Source: Sphingobacteriales bacterium
GTDB lineage: Bacteria; Bacteroidota; Bacteroidia; Sphingobacteriales; Sphingobacteriaceae
Length of the DNA: 37,673 bases
Reading direction: 5' to 3'
NCBI GenBank assembly: GCA_015654985.1
Contig: JAATFW010000233.1
Coordinates: forward strand, 1 to 37,673
Position numbers and translations under genes: made by a program. This document shows positions 1-9,748 of this stretch, piece by piece. The notes below the pieces were generated by a model. It was not told the origin of the DNA. It did not search any database and saw nothing but the letters and a program-made list of their open reading frames with translations. The number at the start of each line of letters is the position of its first letter. The first letter of the stretch is position 1.

Positions 1-202
1 ATGGACAGTTATTTCAATTCAGTATTTATGATCAACTCCATCTCATATGCTCCCGTGCATTATTTTTGTCCAACCCCACGCAAACCTCAACGACTTTCAG
101 GCTCCTGTTGTTGTTGATGCAGAATATAGTAGTCTTACCGCTTTTCTAAAAGGGATTTAGATATAGTGCTGAGACATCTCTCACATTATCAAAATAAGTT
201 TT
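1..202. other. Upstream region of SusC, no gene recognised
   Basis: I see no convincing gene here. An open frame from base 1 ends near base 117 and would give about 38 residues with no recognisable motif. The region probably holds the leader and promoter of the SusC gene that starts at 203, but I could not find a TTTG/TAnnTTTG pair at the right spacing. Confidence 0.4.
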
Positions 203-3200
203 ATGAAGAAAATTGACCCGGCCCCATGGGGGCATTATATTTTATTGCTCTTTTTTTTACTGTTACAGACAGGGCTTAAAGCGCAGGTTTCGCAACCTAT
301 TGTTAATGCAACATTAGAAGGAATAATTGTGGACAGGCTTACCAATATACCGTTGCATGGTGTTACCATACAGTTAAACGGCGTAACTCATCGTGTACAG
401 ACAGATGAAAAGGGAAGATTTGAGTTTCGCACCGGACAAAAACTCCCGTTAACGATACTCATTAGCTATATAGGATACCGGTCTGACACATTGGTCGTTA
501 CCCGTTCGCCTGTGCGGCTAAGTTTAGAGCCATCGGAAGAGACCCTGAACGAAGTGGTAGTAGTTGGATATGGTACCTCGCGAAAACGCGATGTAACAGG
601 TGCCATCACACAAATAAAGGGAGATGCCTTGAATGACCGCCCTTTGTCGAACGTATTGCAGGGTATTCAGGGAAAAGCACCCGGTGTGGATATTACCTCC
701 AATTTGCGGCCGGGAGGAGTGGGCCAGATAACGATCCGGGGTAACCGGTCGATCACCGCGTCTAACGACCCCCTGTATGTAGTCGACGGAATACCTATTA
801 CGGCGAGCGAAGCTTCCGTGATAAATTCAAAGGACATTGCCTCTATTGAAATATTGAAAGATGCATCCGCCACGGCGATATATGGCTCCAGGGGAGCAAA
901 CGGCGTAATCCTGATCTCGCTTAACCAGGGAAAGAAGGGACAGGTGAGCGTAAATATTGATGGAAGCACCTCATTAGACCACATCCATTCTACTACCGAA
1001 TGGATGAATTCGGCAGAGTTATTAAATTGGCAACGCCAGGCGTATATCAACGGAGGTACCTACACGGGTAAATACGGAACAGCTCCCGACCCTGATTTTG
1101 ATATCTCAACCTTTGCCGGGGGCGAAGAAAATGGCATAAGGGTCATAAAAAATGCTTACCAATGGGATGCCGATGGCAATGTTGTCCTGCGCGATGCCAC
1201 TGCTGCTGAAATTGCCGGCGGTTATGCCAACCGCGTGCCGGTTTATCTTCCCGGAAACCTGCTGAACCAAAACTGGACAGACCTTGTTTCGCGCCTGGCA
1301 GTAACCAATAATTACAGTCTTTCGTTATCTTCGGGTACCGACAAATCCAGCCTCTATTTTTCCGGTGGGATTTTAAACCAGAAAGGCGCAATGATCGATC
1401 AGGACTATAAACGGTATAATGTCACCCTCAAGGGTGATGTATCCCCCCGCCAGTGGATTAAAATTGGTTTATCAACTAATGCAAGCTATTCCCTGCAGAA
1501 TTATGGGGTGGCAGAGAATTCCTCGAACGCAGGAGGAAAAGACTCTTATAGCCAGGCGCTCGCCCTGATGCCATACGCGCCCGCTTATGATGAACAGGGC
1601 AATATCCTGAACACCAACAGAAGCGGACTCTCGGCGCATAATGTATTGTTAAATATCGAAAACGCAACGAATGAACATATTCAATATACTGTATTGTCGA
1701 ATGCATTTGCCGAAATAAGATTTGCTCCATGGCTCAAATACAACGTCAAATTCGGTGCGCAATATACGGGTACGGAGTACGGATCTTTTTACGGGCCTGA
1801 TTATACCAACCCCTTCTCGGCTGTCGGAACAGCCCCGCTCATTGGATACAATACCCATAATAAGCGGCTTTCGTGGGTGGCAGAGAATCTTCTTACCTTT
1901 AACAAGCGTTTCGGGGTCCACGACCTGCAAGCGGATGTTTTGCAGTCATCGCAGGAAAACAAATCCAACGGTATTAATATAAGGTCACAGGATATTACGT
2001 TTCCCAGTTCCCTTTGGTATAACCTGGGTGCAAACGACTTAGGAAAACCCATGGGCTACGGCACATCTTATAGCCGGTTTTCGCTCTTGTCGTACATGGG
2101 GCGCATCAACTATAGCCTGAACAATAAATACCTGCTCACAGCTACAGGAAGGTGGGATGGCGCTTCGGTATTGGCAGAGGGGCATAAATATGATTTTTTC
2201 CCTTCTGTGGCAGTGGCCTGGAAGCTGGAAGAAGAAGAGTTCATTAAATCATTGGGCTGGGTAAATCAGTTAAAAGTACGGTATGGATGGGGGAAAACAG
2301 GCAATTCGTCGGTATCGCCGTACACCACGTCGGGAACAATAGGCAGTGCCGCGTATGTTTTTGATGAAACGCAATCCCCGGGATACAAATCGGCATCGAT
2401 ACCCAACCCGGATTTAAAATGGGAGAAAACGTCGCAGCAAAATATAGGGATCGACTTTGCTGTACTGGCTAACCGGTTATCCGGAACGCTCGAACTGTAT
2501 GAAGCCAATACCAGCGATCTGCTGTTATCCCGTTCAATTCCCACCGTGTTAGGATACAACAGTATCCTGGCAAATATCGGAAAGACTTCTAACAAAGGAA
2601 TTGAACTTTCGGTTACCAGCAAAAATATAGAAAACAAAAACTTTTCATGGCGTACCGAATTAACCTGGAGTAAAAACAAAGAAAAGATCGTTGAATTAGC
2701 TGACGGAAAAGTAGACGATGAAGGAAACGACTGGTATATAGGATATCCGATTGCTGTATTCCGCGACTATCAGTACGATCGCCTGTGGCAGGCAGATGAT
2801 CAGGATGCGCGCTTGATCGAACTGTATAAAAAAATAGGAAATATCACAGCCATTCCTGGTCAGGTTAAGGTGCGGGACCAGGAACTGGTGGAGGTGCCCG
2901 CCGGTACGGAAGGCGCAAAATCAGTAACACTAAACTCCGGTGAAGTGGTTACCTATCTCGATAACGGTTTCGGAACGATCAATGATAAGGATAAATACAT
3001 TCTGGGCAGCAATCGTCCGAAATGGTCGGGCGGCCTTATCAATTCTTTTACTTATAAGAATTGGGATTTTAGCTTCTTTTTTTATGCCCGCACAGGTAAT
3101 CTTTATTACGGGGCCCTGCAAACATACGGCCGCCGTGTAGAGAAGGATACCTGGAGTGCCGGTAATCCGGGTGCAAAGTATCCTCAGCCTACCACAGCTA

Positions 3201-3499
3201 CTTTTACCAATTACAACAGTGTACGTAATTATGTGAGCGGATCACTCGTGTCCCTACGGTATATTTCACTGGGTTATTCGCTTAATCAGCGCTTGCTGGA
3301 TAAATGGAAAATTGGAAAACTGCAGGTTTACGGGCAGGTTTTAAATCCATTTATCTGGGGAGGAGAGGCAGTGAAAGCAGGTTTGAATCCAGACGATATA
3401 GAAGGCTGGGAGACGGCTGCGGCGGCCCAGAGCGGCGGACAAACGTCTAACACGATATTGCTGAGAAGTGTGGTGCTTGGGCTGCGCGTAAGTTTATAG
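203..3499 (+). CDS. SusC/RagA-family TonB-linked outer membrane transporter
   Basis: This is an outer-membrane TonB-dependent porin that works with a SusD lipoprotein to import glycan fragments. A signal peptide covers about residues 1-27 (ends LKAQ). A CarboxypepD_reg-like domain follows at about 37-110 (EGIIVDRLTNIPLHGVTIQL, then DEKGRFEF). Next comes the LNEVVVVGYGTSRKRDVTGA segment typical of the family, and a plug with PLYVVDGIPI and IEILKDASATAIYGSRGANG. The rest is barrel. At 1098 residues it has the usual family length. It has no STN domain, so unlike the second SusC in this window it is not expected to signal to an anti-sigma factor. The SusD gene starts 51 bases downstream, followed by a sulfatase, which suggests one operon. 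The substrate is unknown; the sulfatase hints at a sulfated glycan. Confidence 0.96.
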   Translation: MKKIDPAPWGHYILLLFFLLLQTGLKAQVSQPIVNATLEGIIVDRLTNIPLHGVTIQLNGVTHRVQTDEKGRFEFRTGQKLPLTILISYIGYRSDTLVVTRSPVRLSLEPSEETLNEVVVVGYGTSRKRDVTGAITQIKGDALNDRPLSNVLQGIQGKAPGVDITSNLRPGGVGQITIRGNRSITASNDPLYVVDGIPITASEASVINSKDIASIEILKDASATAIYGSRGANGVILISLNQGKKGQVSVNIDGSTSLDHIHSTTEWMNSAELLNWQRQAYINGGTYTGKYGTAPDPDFDISTFAGGEENGIRVIKNAYQWDADGNVVLRDATAAEIAGGYANRVPVYLPGNLLNQNWTDLVSRLAVTNNYSLSLSSGTDKSSLYFSGGILNQKGAMIDQDYKRYNVTLKGDVSPRQWIKIGLSTNASYSLQNYGVAENSSNAGGKDSYSQALALMPYAPAYDEQGNILNTNRSGLSAHNVLLNIENATNEHIQYTVLSNAFAEIRFAPWLKYNVKFGAQYTGTEYGSFYGPDYTNPFSAVGTAPLIGYNTHNKRLSWVAENLLTFNKRFGVHDLQADVLQSSQENKSNGINIRSQDITFPSSLWYNLGANDLGKPMGYGTSYSRFSLLSYMGRINYSLNNKYLLTATGRWDGASVLAEGHKYDFFPSVAVAWKLEEEEFIKSLGWVNQLKVRYGWGKTGNSSVSPYTTSGTIGSAAYVFDETQSPGYKSASIPNPDLKWEKTSQQNIGIDFAVLANRLSGTLELYEANTSDLLLSRSIPTVLGYNSILANIGKTSNKGIELSVTSKNIENKNFSWRTELTWSKNKEKIVELADGKVDDEGNDWYIGYPIAVFRDYQYDRLWQADDQDARLIELYKKIGNITAIPGQVKVRDQELVEVPAGTEGAKSVTLNSGEVVTYLDNGFGTINDKDKYILGSNRPKWSGGLINSFTYKNWDFSFFFYARTGNLYYGALQTYGRRVEKDTWSAGNPGAKYPQPTTATFTNYNSVRNYVSGSLVSLRYISLGYSLNQRLLDKWKIGKLQVYGQVLNPFIWGGEAVKAGLNPDDIEGWETAAAAQSGGQTSNTILLRSVVLGLRVSL

Positions 3500-3550
3500 A
3501 AATGTTGTTTCACTTAAAGATGGCAGATATCCATCATAAATATAAGACAA

Positions 3551-5806
3551 ATGAACACAAAAAGATTACATATAAAATTAGCAGGCATTTTCCTGCTGAC
3601 ATTGATAATCTCCATTTTTGGGTCCTGCAAAAAGTTCCTGGATGAAGAAATGGTTTCGACCATCACGCAGGACTATTTTGAGACAGAAAAGGGATTAGAC
3701 GAACTGATAGTGGCCAATTATAACATCCTTCGCTGGAAATACGGTTTTATGGAGGGCCCTTTTTTGTTTGAAACAGGCAACGATATCGTGGAACCGCAGG
3801 ATAATAGTTGGGCTACGTATAGTCCCGCAGTGTGGTCGGCATCCGGCGAAGCAGGTACTTATGCCAATAACCTGATGGGATATTTTCAGCAGCAGTTGCT
3901 GGGTGCTTATCCTATTATCAACGATTGTAACAAGGCTATTGAAATTATATCGGGAAAGGCGCCTGGCAAATATGGCACCGATGCGGGTTATGCGCAAACG
4001 CGTTTATCAGAGATCTATTTTCTACGGGCCTATGCTTACTACCTGCTGGTCACCCAATTAGGAGATGTGCCTTTCCCGCTGAAAAGCAGTAACGCCCTGC
4101 CTGCGAACTTCTACCTACCGAAGGCCACTTCGGCAGAAATATATGCCAGGCTAATTCAGGATGTCCGCTTTGCAGTTGATCATCTCCCTCTGGCTGGTCA
4201 AACGCAAAAAGGCCGGATCACAAAATCGGCGGCGGCACACTTCCTGGCCAAACTTTATTTAACGCGCAGTCAGGGTGCCGCCTATAAAACCTATAGAAAC
4301 GCCGATGGATCGATAGATCCCAACCGGCAGGAAGCATATCTGGGCCTGCTTTATAAAGGCGAAGGGACAAACGATCTTGATTCGGCCATATACTATGCAG
4401 ATCAGGTAATCACATCGGGCATATCCCTGGCAGGTGATTACTGGGATCTATTCAAGGTATCGCGGGGTGACTGGAGTAATGAGTCAAACCCTGAAATTAT
4501 ACTGCAGGCTTCATACGGCAACAACCTCGATAACGGGCGTTATGGCATGCGAACCGACGCAGCTTTTACAGCAGATTACCGGAATGCGGCCTGGAATATC
4601 CCCAGCTGGACCTGGAACTACGGGCTGCTGAAGGGACAGGGCTTCTTATCAACCGATTGGGGCTATGATGTGTTTACAGACAAGGAAAACGATTCGCGTT
4701 TTGAAAAAAGCTTTCAGATTGAATATGAAAGCGCCTCTTTTGACAATGCATCGCAGACTGACGGTCCCGGGCTAAGTTATACCAATGCGCGAAATTCGTC
4801 ACTCACCTGGCAAGCCAGTGATGCTGCCTATTTTAACACCCTGATAAAACCAGGCTATAAGCGGCCTTCCTGGAATGCAAGAGAGGCAAAAGCCGGCGAA
4901 CACAAGATTGGTACGGGCGACCTTGGCCTGGTATTTTTAGAGAATACCAAAGAAACAGCCATAGCATATGAGGAAGCCCTGGCCCAGCCTTATGTGTTAT
5001 ATCCCCGCTGGGTGAAACAGGACGGCAAATACTATTACAGGAAAACAGGAGCCGACCGGTTAAACTCCTCAACGGGCTTGCTCCTGGGACGCAAGGTACG
5101 GCCATCTTCGCGCAAATTTATAGACCCAAACAGAAGTACGGTGGATAACCACTTCGGGACACGCGATGTAGCTATTTTCAGATTGGCGGAAACATATCTC
5201 ATCCGGGCTGAAGCCTACGGACGAAAAGGCGACTATGGTAAAGCCATTGACGATATCAACGTGCTGCGTGCCCGTGCATCGTATAAAGCGGGTGAAAAGC
5301 GGGCCGAAGTACTTGCCCGCTTGTATCCGGGAGCGCAAAACCTTCAGGAGGCGGAACGGACCTATCCTTATGAATCGGCATCTAATACCTTTGATAAGAT
5401 CAGGGTGAACGCTTCTTATTGGGACGGAAGTTCGGCAGCTTCCATAGCAGAAAACTATCCGCCGGAAGCCAGCACGCCGGAAAAACGGTTTATTCATTTT
5501 ATATATAATGAATACTCGCGCGAATTTAATTCGGAGCAGATAGTATATGAAGGGATACACCATGCAGGCATACAATTGGAACGCGTGCTGCATCATTCCC
5601 AACTGGCTTCTTCGAAGTCAGGAAACTGGCCTTCCTCCGATAATCCGGTAAACGGTAACGGGCAGGATGGGAATGGCAAAGGTGTTTTCAGCGCAACCCA
5701 TACGTTTAAACCGTTTCCGCAATCCTATATCAATATGTTGACGAATGAGCAGGGAACAACCCTCGACGCAAGTGAGAGAAGCCGGTATCAGAATCCTGGG
5801 TATTAA
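3551..5806 (+). CDS. SusD/RagB-family glycan-binding outer membrane lipoprotein
   Basis: This is a surface lipoprotein that caps the SusC barrel and binds the glycan. The lipoprotein signal ends IISIFGSC, with the acylated cysteine at residue 26, followed by KKFLDEE, a classic SusD start. TPR-type SusD segments are visible: RLSEIYFLRAYAYYLLVTQLGDVPFPL near residue 150-180, and AETYLIRAEAYGRKGDYGKAIDDINVLRARA near 545-575. At 751 residues it is larger than a typical SusD (about 500-650). The extra length includes a Gly/Asn-rich stretch (NGNGQDGNGKG) near residue 700, before the usual C-terminal segment. It sits 51 bases after susC and 49 bases before the sulfatase gene, so co-transcription is likely. 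Confidence 0.95.
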   Translation: MNTKRLHIKLAGIFLLTLIISIFGSCKKFLDEEMVSTITQDYFETEKGLDELIVANYNILRWKYGFMEGPFLFETGNDIVEPQDNSWATYSPAVWSASGEAGTYANNLMGYFQQQLLGAYPIINDCNKAIEIISGKAPGKYGTDAGYAQTRLSEIYFLRAYAYYLLVTQLGDVPFPLKSSNALPANFYLPKATSAEIYARLIQDVRFAVDHLPLAGQTQKGRITKSAAAHFLAKLYLTRSQGAAYKTYRNADGSIDPNRQEAYLGLLYKGEGTNDLDSAIYYADQVITSGISLAGDYWDLFKVSRGDWSNESNPEIILQASYGNNLDNGRYGMRTDAAFTADYRNAAWNIPSWTWNYGLLKGQGFLSTDWGYDVFTDKENDSRFEKSFQIEYESASFDNASQTDGPGLSYTNARNSSLTWQASDAAYFNTLIKPGYKRPSWNAREAKAGEHKIGTGDLGLVFLENTKETAIAYEEALAQPYVLYPRWVKQDGKYYYRKTGADRLNSSTGLLLGRKVRPSSRKFIDPNRSTVDNHFGTRDVAIFRLAETYLIRAEAYGRKGDYGKAIDDINVLRARASYKAGEKRAEVLARLYPGAQNLQEAERTYPYESASNTFDKIRVNASYWDGSSAASIAENYPPEASTPEKRFIHFIYNEYSREFNSEQIVYEGIHHAGIQLERVLHHSQLASSKSGNWPSSDNPVNGNGQDGNGKGVFSATHTFKPFPQSYINMLTNEQGTTLDASERSRYQNPGY

Positions 5807-5855
5807 GTGTTAACGGAAAAGGAATCAATAAAAGATGTGAAATAAATCTAAGAAG

Positions 5856-7376
5856 ATGAAAGTAAAACCGGGTAAATTTTTATTTTTAATGGCCATGGCC
5901 ATGGCTGGACCAAGTGTAACATGGGCACAAAAGAAAAGTTCAACAGCTGCGGGAGATAAGCGTCCGTTAAATGTATTATTCCTCATTTCGGATGATATGA
6001 GGGCTGAGTTGAATATTTATGGCAGTCAAATGGCCCAAACTCCTAATCTGGACCAACTTGCAAGACAAGGGGTAAGATTTGAGCGGGGTTACTGCCAGTA
6101 TCCGCTATGCGGGCCATCACGCGCTTCTATACTAACAGGCCGCAGGCCCACAACCAGTGGCCTTTATGGAAACAGGGAATGGTTTGGGGCCACTTTTCCC
6201 GATTGGGTAAGTTTGCCTAAATATTTCCGTCAGCATGGCTACGTTACGTTGCGGACCGGCAAGGTTTTTCATGGCGGGATTGACGATACCGAAGCCTGGG
6301 ACCAGGGTGGTGAAAAGCGTTTGTGGAGCAACCCAATCAATACGTCTGCTCCCTCCTATGTGTCTCCCGAAGAGTATTGGGCAAAATTTGATCAGAGTAT
6401 ACCCAAAACCACTCCCGGTGCTGAGGCAAACCCATATTCCGACCGATGGCAAGCAGTGGAAGGAGACTCTGCAAAAACACTGGGAGATACCAAAGTGGCC
6501 AATCGCGCTATAGAATATATTAAAGAAAGCAAAAAGACCGGGAAGCCATTTTTTATTGCCTGCGGATTTTCAAAGCCTCATTCGCCATTAGTTGCACCTA
6601 AGGATTTTTTTGATCTTTACCCTGTTGACAAGATTATTCTTCCTCCCGATTTTGCTTCCCTTCCAGCGGTTCCCGTTGGATTTCCCGGCGGGGCTATACG
6701 GACAAGGAATGCAGATCTATTCGTCAACCGCTCTGCCTCCCCGGAAGAGGCGAGGGCCATGATCCGGGCGTATTTAGCTTGTGTGAGTTATGTGGATTGG
6801 AATGTTGGCCGCGTATTGGCCGAACTGGACCGGCAGGGACTCCGGGAGAATACGATCATCGTTTTCTGGGCCGACCATGGCTATCAGCTCGGAGAGAAAG
6901 GTAAGTGGTCGAAGGCCGGATCCCTTTGGGAGCAGGGAGCCCGTGTACCTTTTTTCATTCTGGACCCAAGGGCCAAAGGCAACGGGAAATCTTCTCCCAG
7001 GGTAGTCGAATTGCTCGATATCTATCCTACTCTGGCCGACCTGTGCGGATTACCAAAACAGGAAGGGCTTGACGGAGTGAGTCTGGCGCCGCTATTGGAT
7101 GATCCATATAAACCATGGGACCGGCCTGCATATACCATTTGGAACGAACATGGAAAAGGGATCACAGGCGTGTGCGTACGAACGGAACGATGGCGTTATG
7201 CAGAGTTCTTTGGCATTGGCGCCGGAACTTTTCTCACTGATCCCATCAACGACCCTTACGAATTGGTAAACATGGTCAATGATCCGAAATACAAAGACGT
7301 CGTTTCGCAACTGCATGGTTTGGCTTCAGCTTATGTAGCGGGCAAGACGGAACTCTCAAAACCCGCTACAAAATAA
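5856..7376 (+). CDS. Sulfatase, iduronate-2-sulfatase-like
   Basis: This is a secreted Cys-type sulfatase of the alkaline phosphatase superfamily that hydrolyses sulfate esters. A signal peptide spans about residues 1-24 (ends VTWAQ). The N-terminal metal-binding segment is LFLISDDMR, with Asp46-Asp47. The formylglycine motif is C85-G-P-S-R, followed by ASILTGRRPTTSGLY, which closely resembles the iduronate-2-sulfatase signature. A second metal site is WADHGYQLGEKGKWSK. At 506 residues it is of normal length. The active-site cysteine needs conversion by a formylglycine-generating enzyme, and none is encoded in this window. It is the last gene of the susC-susD-sulfatase group. The iduronate specificity is inference: related sulfatases act on several uronic-acid or fucose glycans. 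Confidence 0.92.
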   Translation: MKVKPGKFLFLMAMAMAGPSVTWAQKKSSTAAGDKRPLNVLFLISDDMRAELNIYGSQMAQTPNLDQLARQGVRFERGYCQYPLCGPSRASILTGRRPTTSGLYGNREWFGATFPDWVSLPKYFRQHGYVTLRTGKVFHGGIDDTEAWDQGGEKRLWSNPINTSAPSYVSPEEYWAKFDQSIPKTTPGAEANPYSDRWQAVEGDSAKTLGDTKVANRAIEYIKESKKTGKPFFIACGFSKPHSPLVAPKDFFDLYPVDKIILPPDFASLPAVPVGFPGGAIRTRNADLFVNRSASPEEARAMIRAYLACVSYVDWNVGRVLAELDRQGLRENTIIVFWADHGYQLGEKGKWSKAGSLWEQGARVPFFILDPRAKGNGKSSPRVVELLDIYPTLADLCGLPKQEGLDGVSLAPLLDDPYKPWDRPAYTIWNEHGKGITGVCVRTERWRYAEFFGIGAGTFLTDPINDPYELVNMVNDPKYKDVVSQLHGLASAYVAGKTELSKPATK

Positions 7377-7844
7377 ACTGCCCGGTTCAGATGCTAAAAT
7401 TTGCTTATACATCATGCTGTGTGCAGGCACATGAATAATGACCGCGGGTAGCATCTGTTCCTGACGATTTCCTAAGCAGAGCCTGACCAAGGCCTGATCA
7501 TATCAGGATCTCATCAGCATCATGTCAGTCTAATGTTAGACTTTTATTTAACATTAGACTGACATGATGCTAACCTTATGAGGCGCAGGTAACGTTTGGT
7601 CGGAAGTTCGATACCGCTATTAGCTGATATTTCTTAAATATGGGTCAAACTTTAACAGCAGTTGTGTTAACTCTCTAAGATCATTACTGGAAAGGTTTAT
7701 TTTTTACATAGTAAAGGCAGGCAACTTCTTCTTAAAAAGCCTGGTAGTCAAAAAACGATTTAGCTTTAGTTAAAATTACATTCCATTTTTTGTATATCTA
7801 AGCTTTTTTCTTTGCTTTGTGTTATAAAGAGTGATCTGTGTAAA
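7377..7844. other. 468-base intergenic region between locus A and locus B
   Basis: No gene is recognisable. The region holds a small perfect hairpin CCTGAT-CAT-ATCAGG near 7493-7507 and the long perfect inverted repeat listed separately at 7516-7571. Its right half must contain the promoter for the ECF sigma gene, but I could not identify a confident box. Confidence 0.5.
7516..7571. repeat. Perfect 23-bp inverted repeat with 10-base loop
   Basis: The arms at 7516-7538 and 7549-7571 are exact reverse complements, separated by GACTTTTATT. The repeat starts 140 bases after the sulfatase stop codon and 273 bases before the sigma start. No T-run follows on the plus strand (the next bases are AACCTTATG), so it is not a textbook intrinsic terminator, though it would still fold strongly in RNA. 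It could be a transcript-end hairpin, a protein-binding site or a mobile-element relic. Confidence 0.85.
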
Positions 7845-8426
7845 ATGGTGGCTTTAAATGAACTAACCGAAAATGATCTGGTTTCTTTGTTAAGTGAAGA
7901 TGACCATCAGGCATTTACAGAAATTTATAATCGTTTCTGGCACAAGCTTTTCGCTGTAGCCTATCATAGGCTAAAGAGCGAACCTGATGCGGAAGAAGTA
8001 GTTCAGGATGTTTTTCTGAGCTTGTGGAGACGCCGGAGGGAAATGCAGTTAACCTTCACTTTGTCAACTTACCTTTCAGTAGCCGTAAAATATCAGATCA
8101 TAACTAAACTGGCCCGCATACGGCGCAGGGATGAACACTTTAATTCACTCGGCCAACTGCCCGAACCGGGGATTGACAGCACTTCCGAATGGCTGTCTGA
8201 AAAAGAACTTAAAGAACGCATAGCAGAGTGTGTAAACACGCTTCCGGAGAAATGCCGGATCGTCTTTTTAATGAGCCGGGAAAAGGGGCATACCCACCGT
8301 CAGATTGCAAGTGAACTTAATATTTCGGAGAAAACTGTGGAGGGTCATATTTCGAAGGCTCTGTTTATCTTAAGACGATCACTCAACATATCGTTACCAC
8401 TGCTACTTTTTATTTTAAAAAAATAA
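7845..8426 (+). CDS. ECF RNA polymerase sigma factor
   Basis: This is an extracytoplasmic-function sigma-70 factor that directs RNA polymerase to the adjacent glycan locus. Region 2 (about residues 20-90) contains DDHQAFTEIYNRFWHKLFAVA and AEEVVQDVFLSLWRRRREMQ. Region 4 (about 125-180) contains LPEKCRIVFLMSREKGHTHR and the helix-turn-helix IASELNISEKTVEGHISKAL. I chose ATG at 7845 (193 residues) over an in-frame TTG at 7812, because MVALNELTENDLVSLLSEDD is the normal start of this family. The C-terminus is hydrophobic (ISLPLLLFILKK), as in many Bacteroidetes ECF factors. A FecR-type anti-sigma gene starts 62 bases downstream, followed by an STN-bearing SusC, so this forms a complete surface-signalling cascade. 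Confidence 0.93.
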   Translation: MVALNELTENDLVSLLSEDDHQAFTEIYNRFWHKLFAVAYHRLKSEPDAEEVVQDVFLSLWRRRREMQLTFTLSTYLSVAVKYQIITKLARIRRRDEHFNSLGQLPEPGIDSTSEWLSEKELKERIAECVNTLPEKCRIVFLMSREKGHTHRQIASELNISEKTVEGHISKALFILRRSLNISLPLLLFILKK

Positions 8427-8488
8427 TTCAAGAAAAAGCAAGGGATAGGCGGGCACTGATAGACTATATATTAAAACGACGCTAACTC

Positions 8489-9661
8489 ATGACCGAAGAG
8501 CCTGAAAAATATGACATTAAGGAACTTGCTGAAAAGTTTCTGAGAGGAAAGATATCTGGTGAAGAACGAACTTATTTTGAAAACTGGTACGCTGACTTTA
8601 ACGATGAGCACTTAAACCTGAACAATAGTAAATATAAGGATGCCGAAGAAATGCGGCATTCTATCCTGACGATGGTTGAAGCTGAGATTGAAAAAGAAGA
8701 AGTTCCTTTTGCTGCCCGGAAATCCTCTTTAAAATGGTACCGTTTTGCTGCAGCCGCGTCTATAGCGCTCTTTCTGGGCATAGGGCTTCTCTTTTTCATT
8801 CACAGGCAACCAGTTCTGCTTTCAAAATCAGGAAGTACGGATCACGTCGGGGGAAAGAATACGGCGATTCTGACATTGGCAGATGGGAAAAAAATCATAC
8901 TAAATAATGCTAAAGAGGGTGAACTTGCCAGGGAAGGAAATATGGTGATCAGGAAGACTTCAGAAGGTCAGGTCGTTTGTGAGATGGCTGGCGGTGACAG
9001 CCGGGGCAAATCCTCATCTGAAGAAAATTACCATACGATCTGTACACCCAGAGGAGGGCAATACCAGATTGTTTTGGAAGACGGCACCAGGGTATGGCTG
9101 AATTCTGCTTCTACGATGAAGTTCCCATCTCATTTTAAAGGAGACGAAAGAAAGGTTGAACTAACAGGCGAGGCCTATTTTGAAGTTGCCGATAATGCCT
9201 CCATGCCGTTCCTGGTAACATCGGGCAACCAGCTTTTACGGGTATTGGGAACTCATTTTAATGTAAACGCCTATCAGGATGAAGGGACCATTAACACCAC
9301 GCTAATTGAGGGAAAAGTTAAAGTTTCTCAGATCAGCGGCGGAAAATCCAGGCTGATAGAACCAGGGCAGCAGGCAAGACTTGGCAGCGGCATAGAGCTT
9401 TTGAATGTGAATGCCGGCGACGTAATAAGCTGGAAGAACGGGTACTTTGTTTTTTCGGGAGAGAAAGTTCAGAACGTGATGAAACAGATCTCGCGATGGT
9501 ATGATGTTGATGTAACCTATGAAGGAACGGTAACCTCAGAAACATTTGTCGGTTCGATACCCCGGGATAAGCCGTTAACTGAAGTTCTGAGAATTCTGGA
9601 ACTGACTAAAGAGGCAAAATTCAGAATTGAAGGAAAGGAGGTAGTTGTGTCTTCATTTTAA
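8489..9661 (+). CDS. FecR-family anti-sigma factor (DUF4974 C-terminus)
   Basis: This is an inner-membrane anti-sigma protein that holds the ECF sigma factor until the outer-membrane transducer signals. The cytoplasmic part covers residues 1-84. A transmembrane helix lies at about 87-104 (SIALFLGIGLLFFI). The periplasmic FecR domain at about 180-285 contains TPRGGQYQIVLEDGTRVWLN and ELTGEAYFEVADNASMPFLV. The DUF4974 domain at about 318-388 contains ENVMK-type and RWYDVDVTYEG segments and ends in IEGKEVVVSSF. At 390 residues it is typical. It lies 62 bases after the sigma gene and 87 bases before the STN-type SusC gene, its predicted partner. Confidence 0.94.
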   Translation: MTEEPEKYDIKELAEKFLRGKISGEERTYFENWYADFNDEHLNLNNSKYKDAEEMRHSILTMVEAEIEKEEVPFAARKSSLKWYRFAAAASIALFLGIGLLFFIHRQPVLLSKSGSTDHVGGKNTAILTLADGKKIILNNAKEGELAREGNMVIRKTSEGQVVCEMAGGDSRGKSSSEENYHTICTPRGGQYQIVLEDGTRVWLNSASTMKFPSHFKGDERKVELTGEAYFEVADNASMPFLVTSGNQLLRVLGTHFNVNAYQDEGTINTTLIEGKVKVSQISGGKSRLIEPGQQARLGSGIELLNVNAGDVISWKNGYFVFSGEKVQNVMKQISRWYDVDVTYEGTVTSETFVGSIPRDKPLTEVLRILELTKEAKFRIEGKEVVVSSF

Positions 9662-9748
9662 CTCTCTCTTACCGCAATCTTCGAATCTGAAAGGACCTTT
9701 CATTAAGGCCTTTTAATCCAATCTATAAACAAATAATAACCTAAGTTT

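Noticed and set aside
1-117. Short open frame from the first base
   Set aside because: About 38 residues with a Cys-run end and no motif; it could be chance or an unseen gene tail.
7812-7844. Upstream TTG start for the first sigma factor
   Set aside because: The 11 extra residues (LCVIKSDLCK-type) do not fit the family; ATG at 7845 gives the usual N-terminus.
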